64,000 nucleotides of DNA. Source: Trichlorobacter thiogenes. GTDB lineage: Bacteria; Desulfobacterota; Desulfuromonadia; Geobacterales; Pseudopelobacteraceae. Positions within the stretch are counted from its first letter, which is position 1. Every line of letters starts with the position of its first letter. The notes beneath the pieces are model-generated. The model was given only the letters and a program-made list of their open reading frames with translations, made no database searches and was not told the origin of the DNA. The stretch lies in NCBI RefSeq assembly GCF_900167465.1, contig NZ_FUWR01000008.1, forward strand, positions 62,001 through 126,000, in the 5' to 3' direction. Positions 27,059-35,902 of the stretch are shown piece by piece. Both the position numbers and the translations under genes were made by a program.

Positions 27059-27808
27059 AACCAGCACCACCGAGATATTATCCCTGCCTCCTTTTGCATT
27101 GGCTGCATTGATAAGGGTGGCAGCCACCACATCCAAACTGACTGTGTTGTCAGCAAGAAGCGTCTCAATTTCTGCATCGGTCAACATATCAGTCAGTCCA
27201 TCGGAACAGATCAGAAGCATATCGTTATGGCTGATCTCTATCACACTAAAATCCGGGTACGGCGGATTACCACATCCCAGTGACCTGGTCAGGGCATGAA
27301 ACTGCTTCTGCGGGATATCTCCCAAAGGAGTGCCATTTGCAAGTAACTGTTCTCCCACAGTATGGTCATTGGTCAATCGTGTGAACCTGTGGTACCCCTG
27401 TCCAAGCAGCGGATCCGGCTGGGAATAGTACTCTCGCTGCAACAGATAACAACGGCTATCGCCGGCATTGACAATATAGGCCCGGTTATTTTGCACCACG
27501 GCAACCACCAACGTAGTCCCCATCCTGGCCATGGAAGGATCAGCTTGAGCTTTGGTGTAGATTTCCCAATGTGCCGCATGAAGCGCATGTACCATAAGCT
27601 CAAAATAATCGTCAGCAGCCGTATGCGTAATATTTGCCCGCAGTATCGAATACACCGTATCAACCGCCAGGGCACTTGCCACCTCTCCGGCATTGTGTCC
27701 GCCAATGCCGTCTGCAAGCAGGTAAATCCCCAGCGCATCATCGGTCTTGATACTATCTTCGTTATTCTGACGGACCAGGCCGGCGTGGGTGGCATACCGA
27801 GAGTACAT
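27044..27808 (-). CDS. PP2C-family Ser/Thr protein phosphatase
   Basis: The 254-residue phosphatase has the metal-binding aspartates of the family: NNEDS (17-19), LLADGIGGHNAGE (33-41), LICSDGLTD and GGRDNISVVLV. The ATG at 27808 follows AGGAAA and lies eight bases after the stop of the 709-residue protein gene. It is the last gene of the operon kinase, 709-aa protein, phosphatase. It should reverse phosphorylation by the kinase encoded at 29985-30881, in the manner of PppA with PpkA or Stp with PknB. Confidence 0.93.
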   Translation of the reverse strand: MYSRYATHAGLVRQNNEDSIKTDDALGIYLLADGIGGHNAGEVASALAVDTVYSILRANITHTAADDYFELMVHALHAAHWEIYTKAQADPSMARMGTTLVVAVVQNNRAYIVNAGDSRCYLLQREYYSQPDPLLGQGYHRFTRLTNDHTVGEQLLANGTPLGDIPQKQFHALTRSLGCGNPPYPDFSVIEISHNDMLLICSDGLTDMLTDAEIETLLADNTVSLDVVAATLINAANAKGGRDNISVVLVSQQA

Positions 27809-27816
27809 GGGGTTTC

Positions 27817-29946
27817 CTACGGCTTCTGCATACAGTGATGCTGATACATTACGTCCAGAAAGGCTGCTGTCTCAGTTGCCAGTTTTTTGGTGTAGCCCAG
27901 CACCGAAATGGTGGGCTCGACCTGCACGGTAATCCCGTTAAGCACAAACTCAGCATTTCTAAAGGCCTTACGCAGCCGCTTCTGAATATAGAGGGCGCTT
28001 GAGGCATCAGTCATCGGCAGAATCATAAGCGGGAGATGGGTTGGGGCCAGCTCATAGACACCAATGATATCAGTATCCCGCTTCATCTGTTTCTTCAGAA
28101 GCGCTAACGACTGGTTGGTCAGCTGACTGATCATATCAGAGGTTAATTCCAGCACCGCTGTTGTCCAGGGATCAACCACCCGCTCATAGGAGATCAGCAT
28201 GGTTGAAAATATAGTTTTATAGCGGGCATGCAACTTTATCTCACGGTTAAGAAAAAAGTTCGTGTTACTTGCGTGGTGGATTCCTGGCGGTAGTTCAAGC
28301 GGGTGGGTAACGACCGATGCAGCTCGATTTTGAGCCGTCTGGATGATTGTATCAACACTCTCTGCTGAGTATCCCCGTACAACCAGCAGGGCCCGTATCT
28401 CTTCAGTAACGCCACTGCCCTGTTTACCTTGCTCAACAACCTGCTCAAGAATTGAAAGCACTGTTTCTTCAGTGGGTTGTTCAGCCTGATACATCCGGTT
28501 TTTTACCCAGTCACTCTTTATTCCCGAGACAGTAGCGGTAAACTGGCGAGCAAGAGTCTGAGCCACATCCTGCACAATGGCCGGGCTTAAATTCTGAGTT
28601 GCGAGTCTGTCAACAATTTCCCGCTCAATACGTGAAACAGCGGCCTGCAGCATCACCCCGCCGCCGTTGGCGGTTACTTCGGGGGACTGCAGCGCCAGTG
28701 ATCGGCTCACCTTTTCGATATAGTCACTCAAAAGGGCGGACATCTGCTGTTCATCAGCAGCCACGCCCCCCTTTTTAATCTCTGAAGCCAGCACAATCAG
28801 CCTGGCCGCTTCTTCCGGGGCATCTTTAATGCTTTCAATCAACTCACCGAAGCTTAAACCAATTTGCTCTGCAGCTTCAGCAACAACCTGCAGCAGTTCA
28901 TCACTGGCAAGCTCTTTACACAACTCTTTAACCAGCAACAGATAGTCGGCAGGTGGCATTCCTTCGGCAAAGAGACCGTCCTTCAACTGGGGCAACAGAT
29001 AGCGCAGCTCTTTGATATCAGGCAACATCCGACGGATAATCTGGGCCAGACGTTTTACTGATATCCCCTTATCGTTGCGGTACTCTTCCTTGATCAATCG
29101 GACAATAACCTGATAGCTGATCTGGTTTAACTCGTTGATTACCAGCTCATCCACAGCAGCCAGTTTGCCGGTCTCCTGCTGTATTCTGGCATCTTCAAGA
29201 ATCGTTTCCTTAAGTTTATAGACCGATTCAAGCATTTCAGACGGGCTGAGCGGCGTATCGTCATCAACATCAGGAGACGCTATGAACCGACGGGAAAGGG
29301 CCTTTATCTGGCTGGTTATTGCAGCATCACTTTCAACAAGATGGGGGGATGCTGCTGTTGAAGCAGTTCCACAGGAGAGAATTTCCGAGATTTCAGAAGA
29401 CAACTCCTGGGGGATAGTCAATCCTGCACCTGCGCCTTGCAGCGCCTGTAAACTGTTTAGTAGGTGGTTTTCAGAAAGCAGATCCTTGTTAATGATGGTT
29501 TCATCAACGGTAATCTTTTGATATACAACATAATTAAGGCGTACCCCGGCAACCTGCTTCTCTCTAAGGTAGGACTGCATTGATTCCGCATCCTTGAAAT
29601 CTGCCAACGAGCCGATCATGTAAAACAGGGTCTGCACACCTTCCAGCGACAGATTCCGGTCAAAACTGACCGACTGCACACCAGCCTTGTTTAACCTGTT
29701 GGTAATGCGCGGAACACTAACCAGCTTATCAACACAGTGATTTTCAAGATAGACCGATCCCCGTTCAACACTAATGGTAAGAATCTCCACCGTACCGAGG
29801 GTTTGCAGCAGGAGGTTATAAAAGTTTGCAGAACTGTCCTTGGTTGTCTGATGCCCTCCACCAAACATGAAGGCGTTATTAAACGCCAGGTTAAACAACC
29901 GGGCAATCTGTAATGCCTGTTTTGCATCAATAACCGTGTCTGACAT
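27817..29946 (-). CDS. Unknown 709-aa regulator with apparent degenerate GGDEF domain
   Basis: Residues 1-130 resemble a domain often found in front of HD or HEAT regulators: a GGGHQTTKDS...NFYNLLLQTL opening, strand-rich ISVERGSVYLENHCV, then GVQSVSFDRNLSLEGVQTLFYMI. The middle (about 200-540) is helical, without transmembrane segments. The last 140 residues read like a GGDEF fold: NFFLNREIKLHARY, RDTDIIG, then LPLMILPMTDASSALYIQKRLRKAF and VEPTISVLGYTK. The GG(D/E)EF signature position is replaced by ELAPTHLP, so cyclase activity is unlikely. It lies between the Ser/Thr kinase and PP2C genes in one operon and may be their substrate or adaptor. The family was not recognised by name. Confidence 0.7.
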   Translation of the reverse strand: MSDTVIDAKQALQIARLFNLAFNNAFMFGGGHQTTKDSSANFYNLLLQTLGTVEILTISVERGSVYLENHCVDKLVSVPRITNRLNKAGVQSVSFDRNLSLEGVQTLFYMIGSLADFKDAESMQSYLREKQVAGVRLNYVVYQKITVDETIINKDLLSENHLLNSLQALQGAGAGLTIPQELSSEISEILSCGTASTAASPHLVESDAAITSQIKALSRRFIASPDVDDDTPLSPSEMLESVYKLKETILEDARIQQETGKLAAVDELVINELNQISYQVIVRLIKEEYRNDKGISVKRLAQIIRRMLPDIKELRYLLPQLKDGLFAEGMPPADYLLLVKELCKELASDELLQVVAEAAEQIGLSFGELIESIKDAPEEAARLIVLASEIKKGGVAADEQQMSALLSDYIEKVSRSLALQSPEVTANGGGVMLQAAVSRIEREIVDRLATQNLSPAIVQDVAQTLARQFTATVSGIKSDWVKNRMYQAEQPTEETVLSILEQVVEQGKQGSGVTEEIRALLVVRGYSAESVDTIIQTAQNRAASVVTHPLELPPGIHHASNTNFFLNREIKLHARYKTIFSTMLISYERVVDPWTTAVLELTSDMISQLTNQSLALLKKQMKRDTDIIGVYELAPTHLPLMILPMTDASSALYIQKRLRKAFRNAEFVLNGITVQVEPTISVLGYTKKLATETAAFLDVMYQHHCMQKP

Positions 29947-29984
29947 CTCTTGACCATGCTCCTGCAGGCAAACTGCCTGGCTGG

Positions 29985-30881
29985 TTAATTCAGGCTACGC
30001 GTACGGATGTAGGTTTCCAACTCAACTTTAAACTCCAGACAATCGGCAAAACGATTACCCGGCTGTGAGGCTGTAGCGGTGGCAATGATTGACTCAAGTT
30101 CGCGATCAACAGCCGGGTTCACCTCAGAGGGCCTGGCAGTGAAAAAGCTATCAGGATCTGTTTTCTTGCGCTGGATCATATCAACCGGAGACTCGCTACG
30201 TACCGGCAAGAGCCCGGCAACCATCTCCATCAGTATAACACCGACTGAATACATGTCCGTTCGGCCATCTGTTTCTGTACGTGCCGCCTGCTCCGGTGAG
30301 ATATAGAGCGGTGTCCCGAACAGTGACGACGATGCACTGTATTCAGCCCAGATTGTCCGGGCTATGCCGAAATCAGCGACAATCGGACGCTTGAACCGGT
30401 CATCAATAAGAATATTTGCCGGCTTGATATCCTGATGAACAACCCCCTCATCATGTGCATAGTCAAGGGCATCAAGCACCTGGCAGATATAATGAATTGT
30501 TTCCGAAAACGGCAGGATACGCTTGGTAGGGACCGGATGTTTGCGCGCCTTGACAATGATGCTCCTCAAATCACTACCGGCAATAAGTTGCATGATCTGA
30601 AAAAAGAAATCACTGGTCTCCCCCATCTCATAGACCGGCACAATATTGGGGTGATTAAGAATTCCGATGGTTTCCGCTTCATCACGGAACATCTTCTGTG
30701 CGTTGGGGCTGCTTGCAAGGGACTTGGGAAGAATCTTTACCGCAACCTGGCGTTTAAGTGTTGTCTGATAGCCGATGAAAACCGCCCCCATCGACCCTTG
30801 TCCCAACAACTTGACAAGCGTGACAGTGCCAATAGTTGTACCAACATAGCTTAAAAGGTCGATTGAAGAGATGGTTGCCAT
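29985..30881 (-). CDS. Soluble Ser/Thr protein kinase (Hanks type) with HQD catalytic loop
   Basis: The 298-residue kinase starts at ATG 30881 behind AGGAG; a TTG 42 bases upstream is less likely. The Gly loop is GQGSMG (27-32), the ATP lysine is Lys49 (VAVKIL) and the C-helix Glu lies in FRDEAETIG. The catalytic loop reads VVHQDIKPANIL with Asp151 and Asn156, so the usual HRD arginine is a glutamine. DFG is at 170-172 and SPEQ follows. There is no transmembrane or PASTA region, so it is cytoplasmic. A gap of 38 bases separates it from the 709-aa protein gene. With the PP2C and FHA genes it forms a phospho-threonine signalling module. Confidence 0.93.
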   Translation of the reverse strand: MATISSIDLLSYVGTTIGTVTLVKLLGQGSMGAVFIGYQTTLKRQVAVKILPKSLASSPNAQKMFRDEAETIGILNHPNIVPVYEMGETSDFFFQIMQLIAGSDLRSIIVKARKHPVPTKRILPFSETIHYICQVLDALDYAHDEGVVHQDIKPANILIDDRFKRPIVADFGIARTIWAEYSASSSLFGTPLYISPEQAARTETDGRTDMYSVGVILMEMVAGLLPVRSESPVDMIQRKKTDPDSFFTARPSEVNPAVDRELESIIATATASQPGNRFADCLEFKVELETYIRTRSLN

Positions 30882-31079
30882 CGAGTAATCTCCTGCTATA
30901 CTAGCGTCACCAAACAATAACAATTTTATGATATACGGTAAACAGAATTTAACTTGTCGATTTCTGGCAGAATTTGTGGGTTGACCCAGGCGTAAGAAAA
31001 AATTATAGCAGGTAAGGACCGACTAACCTGGCCAGCAGCTTTCATCTTCCACTTTTCAATCAATATACTGGGTACGCAT

Positions 31080-32159
31080 ATGCAAACGACCACAACGCCG
31101 GCAGTTAACAACTGTACACTGTTTTGTCAGCAACAGGTTCTGGCAGAAAATCTGCCCTTTTCCCATGATCAGCTCAAAGAGGTCATCAACCGTATCTACA
31201 CCGAGAGCTCCTCTTTTACCGGCTATCTGAAATTTATCTCCCTTGCCAGCGACGATTGTTATCAGCTCTTTCTCTTTTTTTATAAGGGGGCACCCTATGC
31301 TGCCGGCAGATATGCAGAAGGCAAGCCGGTTATTTATTCTATACAAGACCTTGCCAGGCAACTGGTAAAATCTGACCAATCCTCACTATTTATTACGCTC
31401 TGCGAGACAGATCCTATCCTGCTTAAATGCATGTTGCTCTTTTTACAGAAGGAACCTGACATTAAAGCCCCTACGACGCTTATCGATTTTGAGTACATCG
31501 CTCATCAGATTGATGACGCTGGAAAACATGCCATGATCGCCCTGCGCCGGGAAAATGCGTTCAACTACTATTTTTTCAAAGATGGCAAGTGCGCGCAAGT
31601 CTACTACGCAGATCTTGCATTTCAACGTCCAGAGGGGATGACGCTTGAGGAGGAGATGCTGCTGTATGCGTTCCAGCCTGGCGATACCATTCTGGCCTAC
31701 ATCTATCGCGACATGAATACAACCATGTCCGATGATTCCAAGCTGTATGACAAAGAATCGCTTTATACGTTGTTGACCGTGGGATACATAAAGAACAAAC
31801 GCAAAGATGATCAGGGAACAACATCACCAGAAGAAACTACTGACAGCAAAACCGGCATTTCCGAATCAAAAGCCTCGCACGTCATACTTGCCATTGAATC
31901 AGGACCTCAGGCAGGTGCCCGATTCATGGTTATTCTCCCCTGCACCATCGGACGTAAAGACTGTGATTTTATACTGGATGACCGCCTTGTCTCACGTCGG
32001 CATGCAGAGTTAAAATTTGTTAAAAATGCGGTTGTGATTGAAGACCTTCAAAGTAAAAATGGCACCAAGGTTAATGGCACAAAAGTGAGCAGCAGCAAAC
32101 TTACCCCAAACGACCTGGTGTCCCTAGGCATGATCAATCTCAGAATATTGTCAGAATAG
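31080..32159 (+). CDS. FHA-domain protein with PATAN-like N-terminal region
   Basis: The 359-residue protein ends in a forkhead-associated domain (about 268-358) with the signature residues GRKDCDFILDD, SRRHAEL and SKNGTKVNG, which binds phosphothreonine. The first 245 residues show two units in which a GYLKFI or MIALRR strand is followed by FFYKGAPYAAGRY or YYFFKDGKCAQVYYAD. This is the strand-turn pattern of DUF4388/PATAN domains, so a tandem divergent PATAN pair is suggested. A charged linker (about 245-262) joins them. It is divergent from the kinase operon across 198 bases and is the obvious reader of that kinase's phosphorylation. Confidence 0.82.
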   Translation: MQTTTTPAVNNCTLFCQQQVLAENLPFSHDQLKEVINRIYTESSSFTGYLKFISLASDDCYQLFLFFYKGAPYAAGRYAEGKPVIYSIQDLARQLVKSDQSSLFITLCETDPILLKCMLLFLQKEPDIKAPTTLIDFEYIAHQIDDAGKHAMIALRRENAFNYYFFKDGKCAQVYYADLAFQRPEGMTLEEEMLLYAFQPGDTILAYIYRDMNTTMSDDSKLYDKESLYTLLTVGYIKNKRKDDQGTTSPEETTDSKTGISESKASHVILAIESGPQAGARFMVILPCTIGRKDCDFILDDRLVSRRHAELKFVKNAVVIEDLQSKNGTKVNGTKVSSSKLTPNDLVSLGMINLRILSE

Positions 32160-32240
32160 TCTCATGGTATGTCTTGCCCTTGCATTTTAGTGATCAACCA
32201 TCCAACAACTGATCAAGGCGTAAAACGGCAGACGCATAAA

Positions 32241-34187
32241 CTACGTCTCAGTCTTTATTTCTGCTGAGGCGAGCATTCGTTTTATCTTTTCCCGCCCGGC
32301 TTCAATCTGCTCATAAGGAACCGTCCGCATGAGTTCTTCAAGGGTTGTCTCACCTGCCAAAACCCTGCGAAATCCATCCTCAATCATGGTAAGAGGCCTG
32401 ACACCGGAAAAAACCGCATTCCGAAGACTAATGTTATCAGGACGACGATTAAACATGAGCAGCTCTTCACGGTTAGGAATCCATAATTCTACAATCGGCC
32501 GTCGCCCGGCATAGCCCGTATAGTGGCATTTGCCACAACCTTTACCCTTAAAGAATTTGATATCAGCCTCAAGCGAAACCCCGAACTCCTGCAAAAGCTC
32601 TGCCGGCGGGAGATAGGGGGTTTTACAATCCGGGCAGATATAGCGTACAAGCCTCTGGGCAAGCACACAACGCAAAGTTGTGGAGATTAAACTTGGTTCA
32701 ACCCCCATATCAATCAGGCGCGTCACGGCACTGGTGGCGTCATTGGTATGCAGGGTGGAAAGCACGGTATGCCCGGTCAGAGCCGCGCGCATGGCAATAG
32801 TCGCAGTCTCAAGATCGCGGATCTCACCAACCATGATATTATCGGGGTCTTGGCGCAGAAAGGCCCGCAACAGACGGGCAAACGTATTACCGATATTTTC
32901 GTTAACTTCAGTCTGGGTCATACCATCAATGCTGTATTCTATCGGATCCTCAATGGTCAGTGTCTTGGCGCCCGGCGTATTGATATGGGAAAGGATGGCG
33001 TACAGTGTAGACGATTTTCCTGATCCGGTCGGTCCAGTAACAAGGAAGATGCCGGTTGGCTTTTCAAGTGCCCCGTAGAGCGCCTTAACATCTTCCGGAG
33101 AATAGCCCAATCCCTTCAGGGTAATAGCCCCTCTGCGCTTATCCAAGATCCGTATCACGACATTTTCACCGAACTGCGTTGGCACTGTTGACACCCGAAA
33201 ATCAACACTCCGTACATTTCCCTCCTTGGACACCTTCATCTTAAAGCTGCTGTCCTGCGGGCGGCGGCGTTCAGCAATATCCATATCGCAAAGGATTTTG
33301 ATCTTGGAAACAACCTGCCGTGCGTTTGTGCTGATCAGGAGGTCATCAGCCCCCAAGCCTACTGTTTGAAGGATGCCGTCCAGACGGTAGCGGATAACCA
33401 TCCCGTTTTCAGTTGACTCAAAATGGATGTCGCTTGCGCCCTCCTTGATGCCGGTGGCAATAATCCGTTTAACAAGGTAGTCTACGTCGGCACTGATGAA
33501 ATCATTGACATATTTTGATTTATTGGCATCACGCACCTGGTCTTCAGACAGCTCAAAGTTCAGCTTTGCATGCTCAGTCCCACCAATAATCTTGAAAATC
33601 TTCTGCTGAGCAATAATTATGTCGCTTTCTTTGGCAATCACCGGGACAATCTTCATATGGCACCAGCTTTCAAGCTGTGCAAGTTCATCCCGTTGAACCG
33701 GATATGCCATAGCAATGGTCAGGCAATTGTCCCTACACCTGATCGGCACAATACGAAGCCGCTGGGCAAAAGTAGCATTAACAAATCGTGAAAGTTCTGG
33801 GTCTAAACGGACTCCGGACAGACTGACAAACTTCAGGTCATGCTGAAAAGCTATTGCTTGGGCCACCTGTTCTTCTTCAATAACCTGCTGCCTGATCAGC
33901 GCCCTGCCAAGCGGAATTTTTTCCTCCCCGCTGACACTAAGCGCATTACGCAGTTTTTCCTCATCAATCAGCCCCTGTGAGACCAGAATATCGCCCAGTT
34001 TGCGGCGTTTTTTATTGTGATCAAGGATATACCCAAGGTCTTTGATGTTCAAAAAACCAAGCATACATAAAATCTGGCCGATCGGCTGATGCGGGGTAAG
34101 CTGCTGCATCTCCAGTGCCTGATCAAACTGTTCTTTGGTAATCAGCTTATTCTGAATCAACAACTCTCCAAGCTTAAATTCAGGCAT
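32241..34187 (-). CDS. GspE/PilB-type secretion or pilus-assembly ATPase
   Basis: The 648-residue protein is read from ATG 34187; a TTG two codons upstream is the alternative. The first about 210 residues contain MshEN-type repeats (LGELLIQNKLITKEQFDQAL, LGDILVSQGLIDEEKLRNAL, LGRALIRQQVIEEEQVAQAI). In relatives the N1 repeat binds c-di-GMP. The ATPase core has SDIHFE, Walker A GPTGSGKSST, Asp box TIEDPIEY, Walker B DPDNIMVGEIRD and His box TGHTVLSTLHT. A tetracysteine zinc site is present (CPDCKTP and CGKCHYTG). It powers pilus extension or type II secretion. No pilin or secretin gene is adjacent; its neighbours are the FHA/kinase module. Confidence 0.92.
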   Translation of the reverse strand: MPEFKLGELLIQNKLITKEQFDQALEMQQLTPHQPIGQILCMLGFLNIKDLGYILDHNKKRRKLGDILVSQGLIDEEKLRNALSVSGEEKIPLGRALIRQQVIEEEQVAQAIAFQHDLKFVSLSGVRLDPELSRFVNATFAQRLRIVPIRCRDNCLTIAMAYPVQRDELAQLESWCHMKIVPVIAKESDIIIAQQKIFKIIGGTEHAKLNFELSEDQVRDANKSKYVNDFISADVDYLVKRIIATGIKEGASDIHFESTENGMVIRYRLDGILQTVGLGADDLLISTNARQVVSKIKILCDMDIAERRRPQDSSFKMKVSKEGNVRSVDFRVSTVPTQFGENVVIRILDKRRGAITLKGLGYSPEDVKALYGALEKPTGIFLVTGPTGSGKSSTLYAILSHINTPGAKTLTIEDPIEYSIDGMTQTEVNENIGNTFARLLRAFLRQDPDNIMVGEIRDLETATIAMRAALTGHTVLSTLHTNDATSAVTRLIDMGVEPSLISTTLRCVLAQRLVRYICPDCKTPYLPPAELLQEFGVSLEADIKFFKGKGCGKCHYTGYAGRRPIVELWIPNREELLMFNRRPDNISLRNAVFSGVRPLTMIEDGFRRVLAGETTLEELMRTVPYEQIEAGREKIKRMLASAEIKTET

Positions 34188-34291
34188 GAGCAAGCCCTCT
34201 CTGATCTGATGACTACCATAGAAAGATAATAAGGCAATTCTGAAGGATTACAAGTTGCGCACACAACGATGGGATCTATACCCGGTACGCT

Positions 34292-35788
34292 TCAGAACAG
34301 TGCGGCATGGTTGGAGGTAAACTGTGGAGGGTCACGCCGGATGATCGCCGCAATTTCAGGGGGACGGCTGAACTCCTGGCGCAGGAAACGCCGCACCGCC
34401 CCCCTGCCCCAGCCTTTGGGATGCGTAAACCCTGTGTAGAGCGACAGATCCCCTTCGTAGAACAGCTCTGTCTCGTACTCCGGCACCTCATCACCAAACA
34501 ATGGCATGTTGAAGATCGCCAGATTCAGAAAGGTAATCGCGGCATGATGCTGCTGCACAAAGGCCAGGGTACGCCAGGCAGCCTCCTGGTCTTCAGCCGG
34601 GGTGCCGAACAGCAGATAGCCATAGACAGCGATCCCGGCCTGCCGCAGGTTCTCCAGAATCAGTCCGGCCATCCCCAGCTCTATCCCCTTGTGCAGACGA
34701 TCCAGCACCGACTGATCACCGGATTCAATCCCCAGCTTTAGCATCACGCAGCCTGATTGCCTCAATGCCTGACAGAATTTAGGATCAGCCAGCTGCTTTT
34801 CAAACCTGACAAACCCATACCAGGGAACTCCGGGAGGATGCTCAATCAGCCCCTGCAGCAGGGCCGGACTAAGGGCATTGTCCAGCAGGTGCAGGAGTGC
34901 TGGCCGGTACTGCTGCACCAACTGCTGCAGTTCAGCCAGTACCCGTGAGGTTGGCAACGGCCGGTAACGGTTCCCCTCGGCCCGTTCCGGGCAAAAGGAG
35001 CAACGGTTCCACCAGCAACCGGACGCGGCACTGTAGGGCAGAATCAGACCGGGGCTCAGGTACTGCTGCAACGGCAACTGCTGATAGTCAGGCATGCCGC
35101 CATACTGCGACATATCATGTCCCAACAGTGCCAGCAGCGGCCCTTCGCCAGGCCCGGCAATCAGGTGATCAACCAGCCCCCCAAACGGGTTCAGCCAATC
35201 CGGCCGTGAAAGCCAAGTGGTAACCAGACCACCGCCAAGCACAATTTTTACATTGGGATACTGCTGCCGGATCAGACCGATCAAGGCAAAGCTGCAGAGG
35301 GCCTGACTGAGGAAGTTAAGCGAGATACCAACGGTGCTAATGCCGTCCAGCAGCTCTGGCAGGCGTTGTTGGAAGAAGGGGAAGAACGGGTTCAATTCAG
35401 GTCTGGCAGCGGCCTGCAGCAGATCCTTGCTGCGTACCGGAGAAAGGTCTGATTGCCGATAATCAGCCAGCCCCACCTCTGCCTGCAGCGGCTTAGCCGC
35501 CATCAGCAGCAGGCGGTTCAGGTCATTAACTGCCGTGGCATAACGACCTGGGTTGGCGTAGGTCTGGCGATCCCGCAGGGCAGCCAGATGGTTCTGGCGG
35601 CTGCGCCAGGCCCGGTTGGTCCAGGTATCATCAACTGCCGGCGGCTGTTCCAGTAGCCAGAGCTGCCCTTCCAAGTTGGCATCCCACAGCCTGCAAGGGA
35701 TACCATGGGCCGCAAGCGCACCAGCCAGACGGGCGATCCCGGCCGGTGGTTCACAGGCCTTGGCAATGGGGGGAAAGATCAGCAGCAT
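34292..35788 (-). CDS. B12-type radical SAM protein
   Basis: The 498-residue protein starts with a cobalamin-binding-like Rossmann region (MLLIFPPIAKACEPPAGIARLAGALAAHGI; GGGLVTTW; GPGEGPLLALL). A radical SAM barrel (about 255-430) follows, whose cluster motif reads CWWNRCSFC. That is a CX4CX2C spacing instead of the usual CX3CX2C, seen in some B12-rSAM and peptide-maturase relatives. Later strands KLGIESGD and YLLFGTP fit the family. The C-terminal about 90 residues are unassigned. Substrate unknown. A second B12-rSAM gene precedes it on the same strand, separated by a foreign-looking gene. Confidence 0.85.
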   Translation of the reverse strand: MLLIFPPIAKACEPPAGIARLAGALAAHGIPCRLWDANLEGQLWLLEQPPAVDDTWTNRAWRSRQNHLAALRDRQTYANPGRYATAVNDLNRLLLMAAKPLQAEVGLADYRQSDLSPVRSKDLLQAAARPELNPFFPFFQQRLPELLDGISTVGISLNFLSQALCSFALIGLIRQQYPNVKIVLGGGLVTTWLSRPDWLNPFGGLVDHLIAGPGEGPLLALLGHDMSQYGGMPDYQQLPLQQYLSPGLILPYSAASGCWWNRCSFCPERAEGNRYRPLPTSRVLAELQQLVQQYRPALLHLLDNALSPALLQGLIEHPPGVPWYGFVRFEKQLADPKFCQALRQSGCVMLKLGIESGDQSVLDRLHKGIELGMAGLILENLRQAGIAVYGYLLFGTPAEDQEAAWRTLAFVQQHHAAITFLNLAIFNMPLFGDEVPEYETELFYEGDLSLYTGFTHPKGWGRGAVRRFLRQEFSRPPEIAAIIRRDPPQFTSNHAALF

Positions 35789-35902
35789 GATGCTGGCTTA
35801 CGGTTAGGGTTTGGCATCACAGGTACGACTCCAGAATTACGGTTGTTCAACGATTACGAGGCGCAGCGGCGGCGCGTAGTGAAGACCACCTACCGCCGAA
35901 AG

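Noticed and set aside
35789-35902. Integron attC site after the inserted gene
   Set aside because: A hairpin is present, but no matching RYYYAAC / GTTRRRY pair could be placed, so only a resemblance is reported under findings.
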